Shown here one piece after another: positions 15,594 to 23,642 of a stretch of DNA of 64,000 bases (its first letter is position 1; every line of letters begins with the position of its first letter). Source of the stretch: an uncultured Collinsella sp. (GTDB taxonomy: Bacteria; Actinomycetota; Coriobacteriia; Coriobacteriales; Coriobacteriaceae); assembly GCA_902479135.1 (NCBI GenBank), contig CABSNU010000001.1, positions 98,467 through 162,466 on the forward strand, in the 5' to 3' direction. The notes beneath the pieces were generated by a model, which had not been told where the DNA came from, did not search any database, and saw nothing but the letters and a program-made list of their open reading frames with translations. Made by a program: the position numbers and the translations under genes.

Positions 15594-16292
15594 TTACTCC
15601 TCGTCTTCGGCGTCGTCAGATTTTTTAACGCTAGCACGCTTCTTCTTTTTGGAGAGATCCAGGCCAAAACGTTTAACAAGCATTTCGCAAATCTCGCTCG
15701 AACGGGCCTTGAGATAGCTGCCCTTGCCGTTCTCGGCGTCGAACTTAAGGCGCAGCGCGAGCTTCTCGGCAACCTCGGCATCGATCTCGCCCTGGCCAAA
15801 CTCGTACAAGCAGCCGAGCATGTCGCGGTACTCGAGGTCGCCGTGATAGCACTGGATGGCCTCATCCAGGATGGGCCAAGCCTCGCGCGAACGCTCGACA
15901 CTCGTGGCGCCCCACACGCACAGCAGGCGGAAGGCGGCATAGCGCAGCGTGGAGGAAATCTCGTCGAACAGCGCGGTCTCGGCGCCCTCAAAGGCGTCGC
16001 CCATCTGCTCGGGGCAGGTGGTGGCGAGCGCCGTCAGGGCATCGAGGGCCTCCCAGCGGGTCTGAGCCTCGGAGCGGTCGAGCGCCTCGATCAGCGCGGG
16101 TACACAGGGCACGACGCGCTGCGGGTCGCGCTCGGCCAGCAGATGCAGCACGCGGGCGGCAAACTGGCGGATGCGGCGCGTGGGACAGCCGAGCTCCTGG
16201 ACCAGGCGGTCGACGGCGTTCTCGTTCTCCTCTGCCAGCTGAAGCTGTGCCAGCTCCTCGTCGGTGAGCTGTTCGTCTTTGTTTTCTGCCAT
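15594..16292 (-). CDS. HEAT-repeat-like protein of unknown function
   Basis: The protein has 232 residues and no catalytic motif that I recognise. Residues about 25-160 form alpha-helical pairs of the HEAT/armadillo type (RIRQFAARVLHLLAE, VPCVPALIEALD, TRWEALDALTAL, LRYAAFRLLCVWG). The C-terminus is basic then acidic (LSKKKKRASVKK, DDAEDEE). Such scaffolds bind proteins. It lies tightly between the small membrane-protein gene and isocitrate dehydrogenase, so it is co-transcribed with metabolic genes, without an obvious reason. Confidence 0.72.
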   Translation of the reverse strand: MAENKDEQLTDEELAQLQLAEENENAVDRLVQELGCPTRRIRQFAARVLHLLAERDPQRVVPCVPALIEALDRSEAQTRWEALDALTALATTCPEQMGDAFEGAETALFDEISSTLRYAAFRLLCVWGATSVERSREAWPILDEAIQCYHGDLEYRDMLGCLYEFGQGEIDAEVAEKLALRLKFDAENGKGSYLKARSSEICEMLVKRFGLDLSKKKKRASVKKSDDAEDEE

Positions 16293-16307
16293 AGTTACCT
16301 CTTCTTA

Positions 16308-16736
16308 CTATTTCTTAGCGTGCTTGCCAGCACCCTTGCTGTCATCGGTGACCGAGATGAGCTGTCGGTCGGCCGCGCCATTGCGGCGTGCGCGGCGACG
16401 CTCCTCGGCATCGCCCGCGTCGGCGGCGGCGCGGTGGGCCTTGTTGACGTTAAAGACCTCGTCGTGCTTGCGCCACGGACCGACGGACTCGCCAAAGCTC
16501 ATCTTAAGGCCGGCGATAAAGCCGCCGAGCCAGCCGATCGGCGCAAACTGCACCAGAGGGAACAGCGAGAACACCCAGGTCAGCAGGATGACTGCCGCCG
16601 CACCCGCAAAGTTGGCGATCCAGTAGTCGCGCTTGGTGATGACGCGCTTTTCGCAGGCCCACTGGCCGCACAAGAAGCCAATGTAGATCGCAAATAGAAA
16701 GAGCACCAGCGAGAGCACCACGAACGTCCAGCTCAT
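16308..16736 (-). CDS. Small two-helix membrane protein, unknown
   Basis: The gene encodes 142 residues. The ATG at 16736 starts MSWTFVVLSLVLFLFAIYIG and lies five bases after the stop of the dehydrogenase gene. A longer upstream start would overlap that gene. Two membrane helices are visible (about residues 5-24 and 38-60), then PLVQFAPIGWLGGFIAGLKM. The last 70 residues are polar and basic (AEERRRARRNGAADR). No family is recognised. Position and spacing suggest an operon with the dehydrogenase before it and the HEAT protein after it. Confidence 0.7.
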   Translation of the reverse strand: MSWTFVVLSLVLFLFAIYIGFLCGQWACEKRVITKRDYWIANFAGAAAVILLTWVFSLFPLVQFAPIGWLGGFIAGLKMSFGESVGPWRKHDEVFNVNKAHRAAADAGDAEERRRARRNGAADRQLISVTDDSKGAGKHAKK

Positions 16737-16741
16737 GGGCG

Positions 16742-17821
16742 CTACTCCTCGTGATGATGGCCGCAGCAGCACTCGTGGCCGTCATCGTGGCCGTGACCGC
16801 CGCAGCACTCGTGGTCCTCGCCATGGTGGTGACCACAACCGCACTCGTGGTCGTCGCCGTGCTCGCCGCAACCGCAGCCGTCCTCGTGGGCGCCGTGCTC
16901 CTCGGGGCGATACTGCGACCAGTCCAGACCGGCGGCAATGGCGTCGGCCTCCTCCTTGTAGAGCACCGTGATGGCCTGGGTGCCCAGCTTGGCGCCACCG
17001 ATGGCGTCGAGCATGTCGTAGAGCGTAAAGGCCACGTCGGCGCCGGGCAGTGCGAGCTCGCGGTCGTCGGCGTAGGCGAGCGCCAGGCGCAGGTCCTTAA
17101 TGAAGTGCTCGACCATAAAGCCGGGCTTGTAGTCGCCGTCGAGCGCCTTGGGTGCCAGGCTCTCCATGGCGCCGGACTTGCCGGTACCGCCCAGGATCAT
17201 CTCGCGGGTCTTCTCCAGATCGAGGCCGCTCAGCTCGGCGAATGCCATGGCATCGGCCATTCCGACCATGCAGGCGCCCAGCGACACCTGGTTGGCGAGC
17301 TTGGCTGCCTGGCCCTTGCCGGCGCCATCGAAGCAGCAGATGTTGGCCGCAAAGGTGGCAAGGATGTCGCGGACCGGGGCGATGTCGTTCTCGGTGGCGC
17401 CCACGATAGCCGTGAGCGTACCGGCGATAGCACCCGACTCGCCGCCGGTGACGGGACAGTCAAACGCCATGCGACCGGAGACCTGGGCGGCCTCGGCAAT
17501 GTCGCGCGCGAGCTCGGGCGAGCTCGTGGTGAGGTCGATCAGCACCGCGCCCGGCTTGGTGCAGGCCAGCAGGCCGTCGCCCGCCAGGTAGAGTTCCTCG
17601 ACCTCGGAGGGATAGCCCACCATGGTAAAGACGACATCGGCGTTTGCCGCGGCCTCGGCCGGCGTGTCGGCCCAGACGGCGCCGCGCTCGACAAGCGCGG
17701 CGGCCTTGGACTTGGTGCGGTTGTTGACCGTGACGGGATAGCCGGCGTCCAGGATGTGGCCGGCGATGGGGGCACCCATGATTCCGGTGCCGATGAATGC
17801 GACGGAGAGCTTGTTTGCCAT
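16742..17821 (-). CDS. NAD(P)-dependent beta-hydroxyacid dehydrogenase with a His/Cys-rich tail
   Basis: The gene encodes 359 residues; the ATG at 17821 follows GGAAAGG. Residues 1-295 are a normal 3-hydroxyisobutyrate / tartronate-semialdehyde reductase type enzyme: Rossmann loop GTGIMG (11-16), substrate loop DCPVTGGESGA (121-131) and catalytic Lys174 in GKGQAAKLANQ. Usual members stop near residue 300. Here residues 309-359 add 51 residues with 14 His and 9 Cys in Gly/Asp/Glu-rich sequence (HECGCGHHHGEDHECC). This resembles metal-storage tails of SlyD or HypB proteins. The tail probably binds Ni, Zn or Co and may make the enzyme a metal store or metal-regulated. The fusion is in frame with no sequence anomaly. 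Confidence 0.88.
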   Translation of the reverse strand: MANKLSVAFIGTGIMGAPIAGHILDAGYPVTVNNRTKSKAAALVERGAVWADTPAEAAANADVVFTMVGYPSEVEELYLAGDGLLACTKPGAVLIDLTTSSPELARDIAEAAQVSGRMAFDCPVTGGESGAIAGTLTAIVGATENDIAPVRDILATFAANICCFDGAGKGQAAKLANQVSLGACMVGMADAMAFAELSGLDLEKTREMILGGTGKSGAMESLAPKALDGDYKPGFMVEHFIKDLRLALAYADDRELALPGADVAFTLYDMLDAIGGAKLGTQAITVLYKEEADAIAAGLDWSQYRPEEHGAHEDGCGCGEHGDDHECGCGHHHGEDHECCGGHGHDDGHECCCGHHHEE

Positions 17822-17919
17822 GAAACCTTTCCTTTTGGGTTGGGTGTTGTTACCAGGTTGAATACTCGGCGCCAGCGTTTGGGCCGTAACTTGAGGGCGC
17901 TTGCGGCCGCAGCGCTTGC

Positions 17920-18873
17920 CTACTCGCCGCGCACACGGCGCGCGATGCGGTCGGAAAGCGACGCCTTGTCGGCGCGGTTCTTGCCCCAAAACGCACAAGC
18001 CACCATGCCGGGGCCCACGTGCGAGCCGATGGTAGGGCCCACGGAGCTGCGGATGATGGTGACATCGGCGCAGCCTTCCTCCTTGCGGATGGCGGCCTCG
18101 AGCCAATCGCCGTCCTTCTCGGCATCGGCCGTCATGATGGCGATGGGCATGGTGCGATCGGGCACGTAGTTCTCGCGGAACGACTTGAGGATGGACTTGA
18201 GCGCCTTCTTGCGGCCGCGGTTGACGCCGATGAGCGACAGCGAGCCGGCCAGATCGTAGGAGAGCTCGGGCTTGACGTCGAGCTTAGCCGTGAGCTGCGC
18301 TGCCGCGGGCGGAATGCGGCCGCCGGCCGCCAGCGCATCAAAGCTCTCGAGCGTAAAGTAGCCGTGGACGTAGGTCTTGGCCTCGTTTGCCCATTCGACC
18401 AGCTGCTTGGCGGTGAGCCCGGCAGAGCGCTGGCGCACGGCCTCGAGCGCCAAGAGTTCGCCAGTCGCGCAGGGCAGGGCGTTGTCGACCACGTAGAGCT
18501 CAAAGTCGGGGTACTCGGCGCGCACGGCATCTGCCGCCTGACACGCGGAGTTGTAGCTCGACGACAGCGCCGAGGTAAAGCACAGGTAGACCGTGGGCGT
18601 GCCCTCTTTTGCGCACTCGGTAAAGAACTCGATATAGCGACCGAGCGACACAGCCGAGGTGGACACGCGAGCGCCGGCGCGCATGCGGTCGTAGAACTCC
18701 TTAGGGCTCATGCTCGACCAGATATCGTCCGTGCGCTCCTCGCCATCGATAATGAAGGGGAAACCCAGGATATCGACATCGAGGTTCGCGGCGACCTCGG
18801 GGCTAAAGTCGCAGCAGGTATCGACGACGATGCGGCAACGGTCCGAATGACCGGCGGATGCGGCCTTGTCCAT
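17920..18873 (-). CDS. DegV family fatty-acid-binding protein
   Basis: The protein has 317 residues. The ATG at 18873 has AAGGAG eight bases upstream. DegV features are the start RIVVDTCCDFSPEVA, the segment ARVSTSAVSLGRYIEFF with the conserved Thr-Ser, the loop CFTSALSSSYNSA, and a closing GPTIGSHVGPGMVACAF. DegV proteins bind fatty acids; those acting as FakB hand them to the kinase FakA, which is not in this window. The gene is flanked by the hydroxyacid dehydrogenase downstream and the hpf terminator upstream. Confidence 0.9.
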   Translation of the reverse strand: MDKAASAGHSDRCRIVVDTCCDFSPEVAANLDVDILGFPFIIDGEERTDDIWSSMSPKEFYDRMRAGARVSTSAVSLGRYIEFFTECAKEGTPTVYLCFTSALSSSYNSACQAADAVRAEYPDFELYVVDNALPCATGELLALEAVRQRSAGLTAKQLVEWANEAKTYVHGYFTLESFDALAAGGRIPPAAAQLTAKLDVKPELSYDLAGSLSLIGVNRGRKKALKSILKSFRENYVPDRTMPIAIMTADAEKDGDWLEAAIRKEEGCADVTIIRSSVGPTIGSHVGPGMVACAFWGKNRADKASLSDRIARRVRGE

Positions 18874-18890
18874 CAAAGCGACTCCTTACG

Positions 18891-18923
18891 TAAAAAGGCG
18901 GCCACCCGCATGGGATGGCCGCC
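18891..18923 (-). terminator. Terminator of hpf
   Basis: GGCGGCCATCCC and GGGTGGCCGCC pair around ATGC and are followed by TTTTTA on the minus strand. Confidence 0.9.
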
Positions 18924-18952
18924 AACCGTTAACTCATGCAAGTTAACGTATT

Positions 18953-19537
18953 TTACTCGTCAAGTGTTTCGATGCGGGGCTTGATGATGCCATATCCACC
19001 ATTCTTACGGTGATACACCACATTGATGAGACCGGTCGTCGCGTTCTCGAACACGTAGAAGTCGTGGCCCAGCAGATCGGTCTGCACCAGCGCCTGCTCC
19101 TCAGTCATCGGGGTGACATCGATAACCTTCTCGCGGACGAGCAGGTCGTCCTCCTCCTCGGGCAGCAGCAGGTCGGCCAGATCCTCGACGCGCTCGACCG
19201 GCGCGACATCCGCGGCGCTGGCACCGCCCTGGCGGTTGTCCACGACCTTGGTCTTGAACTTACGCAGCTGGCGGGTGACCTTATCGGCGGAGAGGTCGAT
19301 GGCGGCGTACATATCTGCACCGTGCTCGGCAACGCGAATCACCGAACCGCGGGCGCGAACCGTAACCTCGACGATTGCCGGGTTGGGGTTCGAGGGGTTC
19401 TTCTCATAGCGAAGTACAACGTCGACCGTCATGGGCTCGATATCGAAAACCTTGAGCGCCTCGCCGATCTTCTCATCCACATGCGCACGCAGAGCATCGG
19501 TTACCGTCGTCTTGCGTCCAGAAACCTTGATATCCAT
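18953..19537 (-). CDS. hpf: Long-form ribosome hibernation promoting factor
   Basis: The 194-residue protein starts MDIKVSGRKTTVTDALRAHV, chosen at 19537 with TTGGAG before it. The N-terminal part (to about residue 100) is the ribosome-binding S30AE domain. The C-terminal part from EEQALVQTDLLGHDFYVF to GGYGIIKPR is the dimerisation domain of long HPF, which joins two 70S ribosomes into 100S dimers in resting cells. It is monocistronic, with a strong terminator and about 220 bases between its start and the preceding terminator. Confidence 0.94.
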   Translation of the reverse strand: MDIKVSGRKTTVTDALRAHVDEKIGEALKVFDIEPMTVDVVLRYEKNPSNPNPAIVEVTVRARGSVIRVAEHGADMYAAIDLSADKVTRQLRKFKTKVVDNRQGGASAADVAPVERVEDLADLLLPEEEDDLLVREKVIDVTPMTEEQALVQTDLLGHDFYVFENATTGLINVVYHRKNGGYGIIKPRIETLDE

Positions 19538-19754
19538 ACGTGGCTCCAATCTGCCTCGGGGACTTACTGTACTGGCTATGTACCCATTGCCGTGCATTTA
19601 ATCACGCGGATTCCTAAAGACCCGAATAACGATTGCTTGATACCGCATACCGAAGTCTCGCACTTTTCCGTGGCAAAGTGCGCTATAGGAGGGAGCCGAC
19701 GGCTTTGTATTTGGTCCCGAAAATTGGCTTTGACCTGCTGGTTTTATAGGGATG

Positions 19755-19788
19755 AAAAAGCCGGGCTCCCCTATTGGGGAAGCCCGGC
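19755..19788 (-). terminator. Terminator of the solute-binding lipoprotein gene
   Basis: GCCGGGCTTCCCC and GGGGAGCCCGGC pair around a 4-base loop and are followed by TTTTTC on the minus strand. Confidence 0.88.
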
Positions 19789-19854
19789 AGTGCGTGTTGA
19801 AACCGTGAAGAGGCGTCCTTTCCAACGTATAGGAGACACCACCCCTAGCAATAA

Positions 19855-20880
19855 CTAGCTATTAAGTTTGTTAATGTCGTCGTCGGTGATGGTGCCTTCC
19901 TGGCTGGACGATTTGTCCTCGGAGGATGCGGTCTCATTGTTGGAATCGGAGGACTCGCTGCCGGAGGATGCGGTCTCACTGGACTCAGAGTCGCCCGGCT
20001 GCACGTTAGCGCCCGAAACCGTCTTAGTGGTGAGGTCGTAGGGCATCCTGCCATACCAGACAGAGTGGACCGCCTCGAGCGTGCCGTCGGCCGTAATGCC
20101 GTCGAGGGCATCGCTCACGGCACGGCACAGTTCGTCATTGGACGAGAGGCCCGCAACACCAAGCGTCGAGGGCGCCTCGAGCGAACCGGCATAGGAGACC
20201 TCGCTCATCAGGCGTGCAAGGTAGCCGCCGGCCGTGGAGTCGCAGATTACATAGTCGACCTCGCCGGACTCGAGTGCCTCAAAGCACTCGTTGATGTTGG
20301 AGTAGGTCTTTTGGTTGGCGGTGATACTCTGCTTAGCAAGCGCCTCCTGCGAGGCCGAGGACATCTGGACACCCAGAGTAGACGTGTTAAGGGTATCGGT
20401 GGAAACGCTTAGCGACCCACCATCGCTGGTTTTACCGAACACGGAAGCGGCATCGTACAGGCAGGTGCCGAGCGAGCTAACGTCCCCGTCCGTGGAGTTG
20501 ATCTCGCCGATAAAGATATCAGCCTTTTTGTCGCCGAGCGCGGAACCTGCCGAGGACGCATCGACAAAGGCGACCTTAAGGCCCATACGGCTTGCGAGGG
20601 CGCGGGCGGCGTCGACCGCATACCCCGTGAGCTCGCCGTCGTCGCCCTGCATGGCCTGCGGCGCATCGGAAGTATCGAGGGCGACCGTCAGGGTTCCGGG
20701 AGTGACCAGGGCATCGTCCGACACCGCCGGCGTGACGGTCTCGTACTCGATCTGGTCGATCGTGGGAGTTGTGAACGTAGACAGCGGGTTGAATGCGCAT
20801 CCGCTCAGGCCCAAAACGGCAATGACCGCTGCGGTCCCAGCACCTAACCGAGCCGCGTGCATCAAGCTGCCCCTCACCAT
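19855..20880 (-). CDS. Extracellular solute-binding lipoprotein
   Basis: The gene encodes 341 residues if it starts at the ATG at 20880. The ATG at 20862, preceded by GAGGGG, is an equally good choice. The leader ends in LGLSGC, a lipobox, so the mature protein would be anchored at its Cys. The following VTPGTLTVALDTSDAP, LTGYAVDAARALASRMGLKV and ADIFIG match family 3 (amino-acid type) binding proteins. The last 60 residues are Ser/Glu-rich and low-complexity. No permease or ATPase gene is adjacent, so it may serve a distant transporter or act as a receptor. Confidence 0.85.
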   Translation of the reverse strand: MVRGSLMHAARLGAGTAAVIAVLGLSGCAFNPLSTFTTPTIDQIEYETVTPAVSDDALVTPGTLTVALDTSDAPQAMQGDDGELTGYAVDAARALASRMGLKVAFVDASSAGSALGDKKADIFIGEINSTDGDVSSLGTCLYDAASVFGKTSDGGSLSVSTDTLNTSTLGVQMSSASQEALAKQSITANQKTYSNINECFEALESGEVDYVICDSTAGGYLARLMSEVSYAGSLEAPSTLGVAGLSSNDELCRAVSDALDGITADGTLEAVHSVWYGRMPYDLTTKTVSGANVQPGDSESSETASSGSESSDSNNETASSEDKSSSQEGTITDDDINKLNS

Positions 20881-21363
20881 GTCCACTACCCTGCCTTCTG
20901 TGTCGTATACGATCCGTGCGTTGCGCGGAATATCAGGTTGTTCCCACCAGCTGACCTGGTATTTGACCCCACACTTGCGCACCGGGGCGTTTGCTCGGGA
21001 GGCCGCAGCCACCTTCACGACTGGCCCGCTCGCCCGCGAGGCGGTATTGCCCCAAAGAAAGTAGAACGGACGGTGCGGCTTACATCTAGGACGCGCCATG
21101 ATCGCGCCGCGCGCACGCGGTCGCTTACGTGGATCCCTTTGACCGCGTCTGTCTTGGACTAGGATGGACATTTCGTCCGTCCGCAACCACAGCCTGGCAG
21201 GAACGTAGCGCATTATAGCTAAGTTCAAGCTAAAGTTTAAGGTTAGGGGCGTCATTCGCACCGTGAGCACAGATTTTGCAGGTCGGAGCGGACCATTCGT
21301 GCCCCCATGAAGCCCGGAGCTCCCCTACGGGGAGCTCCGGGGCACCCGCCTCAGGGTGCCGTG
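20881..21363 (+). other. Intergenic region with two adjacent hairpins, no gene
   Basis: Short ORFs here have no ribosome sites. The notable content is at 21313-21341, a perfect 13-bp stem (CCCGGAGCTCCCC with its complement) around a 3-base loop, and 21341-21360, GGCACCC/GGGTGCC. No T-run follows on either strand. Confidence 0.6.
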
Positions 21364-21576
21364 TGCAAATAACGGCAAATATGAGTACTGTCACCAATTT
21401 AGTAGCAGCGTTTTTCCGCCCCGCGAGCCCTTTTTGAGTTCCGCACAACCTGCTTGGCGCCAAGATATTCCACATTCGTTTATTATCTCTTCAATGAATC
21501 CAAATTTTCGGCCCAAGTTTCTTTGTTTTTACTGCTACTAATCTAGTAACAGTACTCATATTTGCCGTTTTTTGCA
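21364..21576. repeat. 213-bp element with 45-bp terminal inverted repeats (MITE-like)
   Basis: The left arm 21364-21408 and right arm 21532-21576 are inverted copies matching at 40 of 45 positions. They include the exact core ACGGCAAATATGAGTACTGT and end in TTAGTAGCAG. The 123 bases between are AT-rich and non-coding. A second element with the same core, orientation and overall size lies at 53705-53925. The layout fits a small non-autonomous transposable element. No transposase and no clear target duplication are visible. Confidence 0.8.
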
Positions 21577-21613
21577 CAGGGCATATAAACAGACCCCCTA
21601 TAAAGCCATAGTT

Positions 21614-22723
21614 TTACGCCGGCTTGAGCCCAAAGCACGCTCGGAGCGTATTCAGCAGAGCATCTTGCCTCTTTCGACGCGCCTCTACGCGATTCTGATA
21701 TCGCTTACCCATGCGTTGGTAAATGCGCCATGCGAGCGCTTCCATCGCTTCCATGTCGCAGAGCATTTCGTTGTTGACCGTCGCGACCTCGATTCCCATA
21801 GTAATCAAGCCCGTGTTGCGTTTTTCATCATGGATACGCCCCCTCCGGGAGGAATGGCCCAGCTCACCGTTGTATTCCAGGTCAAACCGGGCTTCTTCCT
21901 GATACGCATCGCAAACTGCATGCGGCATCCCCGAGATTGCCTGCGCGCGGTCATCGAACTCGATCTTGTAGTCGGTCTTAAAGGGACCGCAGGCAAATCC
22001 GCCATAGGAAAACGGAAGCGAAAACAGAGCGAGCATGATGCACTCCATGGGCGAGAGCAGGTTTTCCGACAGGTAGGGACACAGGCGCAGCAGCTGTTTG
22101 GCCACATTCCCCTTGCATGCCGCAAGGTAATCTGCCAGGCGATCGGGCGTCAGCACCGGCTCGACTTCAAAGTAGCCCACGTCTGCCGGTTGGTCCTTGT
22201 CCTTTGCAAGTCTATTCGCAACAGGTGAGGTGTAGGGAGGCAGATACTTCCCGCGATCGCTCAGTGAAATCTTGGAACACAGTTCCTGGGCCAGAGCAAA
22301 CGCCTGGATACAACCGACCTCGCGGGCGACGGCAACACAAAGGGCCTCGGGAGATAGGCTGTACACCCCCGGTTCCACCTCTAGAATCGAGCCGGCAGGC
22401 AACCCGGAACACACGGACCAGCCCACACCAGGCATGCGTCGGCGCTGCGCCGCAGATCCCACCAGCAAGCACAGATCTTCTTGCACCTCGCCGCTTTTGA
22501 CTCCAATTCGCACCAGGTCGGGAAGATAGATATCCTCGGTCGAAGGCGATGACGTACACAGCACGCGGCACTCCTCCTCGGGCTCAAGGTCCTTCCAGCC
22601 GATGTAGCCCATCTGTCGGCGCTCGGCGCGCATCATGCGTAGCGCCGAGGCGCCTGTTAGGATTACGGAAGCCGCCAGCTGTTCGTCTGTCGGCTCGTTG
22701 CGCCGCTCAATCTTCACTGCCAC
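21614..22723 (-). CDS. Unknown protein with a Vsr/DUF559-like nuclease-fold C-terminus
   Basis: The gene encodes 369 residues. The GTG at 22723 is chosen because GGGG lies seven bases upstream and it leaves a 10-base gap to comF; a GTG two codons later is possible. Residues 1-200 are not recognised. Residues about 270-320 (ARFDLEYNGELGHSS, then RRGRIHDEKRN, then ITMGIEVATV) resemble DUF559/Vsr-type endonuclease cores, with Asp281 and Glu283 and the following basic helix. This is a reading by eye. Similar proteins may act on DNA or be defence-related. It is the last gene of the tmk-holB-ricT-comF run and abuts the inverted-repeat element. Confidence 0.6.
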   Translation of the reverse strand: MAVKIERRNEPTDEQLAASVILTGASALRMMRAERRQMGYIGWKDLEPEEECRVLCTSSPSTEDIYLPDLVRIGVKSGEVQEDLCLLVGSAAQRRRMPGVGWSVCSGLPAGSILEVEPGVYSLSPEALCVAVAREVGCIQAFALAQELCSKISLSDRGKYLPPYTSPVANRLAKDKDQPADVGYFEVEPVLTPDRLADYLAACKGNVAKQLLRLCPYLSENLLSPMECIMLALFSLPFSYGGFACGPFKTDYKIEFDDRAQAISGMPHAVCDAYQEEARFDLEYNGELGHSSRRGRIHDEKRNTGLITMGIEVATVNNEMLCDMEAMEALAWRIYQRMGKRYQNRVEARRKRQDALLNTLRACFGLKPA

Positions 22724-22733
22724 AAAACCACCC

Positions 22734-23540
22734 CTACCAAACGCGTGCGATAGCGAGGCCATCAACGGCCACGGCACCGGCGCGCTTGAGTTCCGCCGAA
22801 GCCGCTGCCATCGTCGCACCCGTGGTGATAACGTCGTCGATAAGCAGCAAGCGGCGGCCGTGCACGTCCTCAACCGTCTCGTACATGCCTCGGGCGCGTT
22901 CACGGCGTTCTTCACGACCGAGTTCACGCTGGTCGCCATGGCCGTACTTAACGAGGGCGTCGAGCAGCGGAACACCAGACAGCTCGCAAAATGGGCGCGC
23001 GATGGCTTCCATATGATCGAAACCGCGTCGCCGAAACGCCGCCGCCGTCGCGGGCACAAACACCACGGCATCGGCGCCGGACAACACACCGCCGTAGCGT
23101 TCGGGTGCCGCGACCTGGGCATGTAAGGCGGTGTCGTATAGCAGCTCTGCCAGATACGGCGCCAGACGTCGCTCGCCCGCGTCTTTGTACGCTTTAATGA
23201 TCCGCGGCAGCGGATGCGTGTAAACGGCACATACCAGGCACCGGTCGAGCGCTTCGGCCATCGCCGAGGACGTACCCTCGACCGAGCACTCGGTGCACAG
23301 CAAGTCTCCAAACGGGGCGCCGCATCGAGTGCAGCTATAACGTGGGTCGATGAGCGCGAGCGCGGCCAGGCAGTCTTGGCAAATAAGCGCGCCGGAGCGC
23401 TCGCAGCCGGCGCATCGCGTGGGCGACAACGCCTCAAGCGCCTCGTGCGCCGCCCGCTCGGCAAACGGTAGCAATTCATCCGCAAACGGTAGAATGTCGG
23501 CACCTTGCAGGCATCCCAACACATTCAAATGTCTCTTCAC
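22734..23540 (-). CDS. comF: ComF family phosphoribosyltransferase-like protein
   Basis: The 268-residue protein has an N-terminal double zinc ribbon (Cys43, 46, 54, 57 and Cys70, 73, 82, 85) and a C-terminal type I phosphoribosyltransferase domain with RLLLIDDVITTGAT (230-243). ComF proteins take part in DNA uptake or single-strand DNA handling. The start is the GTG at 23540, with GGGAGGG seven bases before it. That ribosome site lies inside a 12-bp hairpin, so translation may be controlled. It follows ricT by about 100 bases on the same strand. Confidence 0.9.
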   Translation of the reverse strand: MKRHLNVLGCLQGADILPFADELLPFAERAAHEALEALSPTRCAGCERSGALICQDCLAALALIDPRYSCTRCGAPFGDLLCTECSVEGTSSAMAEALDRCLVCAVYTHPLPRIIKAYKDAGERRLAPYLAELLYDTALHAQVAAPERYGGVLSGADAVVFVPATAAAFRRRGFDHMEAIARPFCELSGVPLLDALVKYGHGDQRELGREERRERARGMYETVEDVHGRRLLLIDDVITTGATMAAASAELKRAGAVAVDGLAIARVW

Positions 23541-23543
23541 GAC

Positions 23544-23579
23544 ACAACCCTCCCTACGTTCGGTCGCAGGGAGGGTTGT
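23544..23579 (-). promoter_or_regulatory. Hairpin enclosing the comF ribosome-binding site
   Basis: On the minus strand ACAACCCTCCCT and AGGGAGGGTTGT form a perfect 12-bp stem with a 12-base loop. The second arm contains the comF Shine-Dalgarno sequence and ends four bases before the GTG start. No T-run follows, so it is not a plain terminator. Confidence 0.7.
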
Positions 23580-23642
23580 TGATTCAGCGCTATGGTACCC
23601 CGACGCGTTTGGGGTCAGGCAGGTTAAATCCGCTTGCGGGCA

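Noticed and set aside
14493..16697. Very long plus-strand ORF of 734 codons
   Set aside because: It lies opposite isocitrate dehydrogenase and two further real genes; its protein is His/Gly/Ala-rich with no known motif. It is a side effect of high-GC codon use, as are similar ORFs at 16751-18169, 28887-30869, 36599-38731 and 53873-56011.
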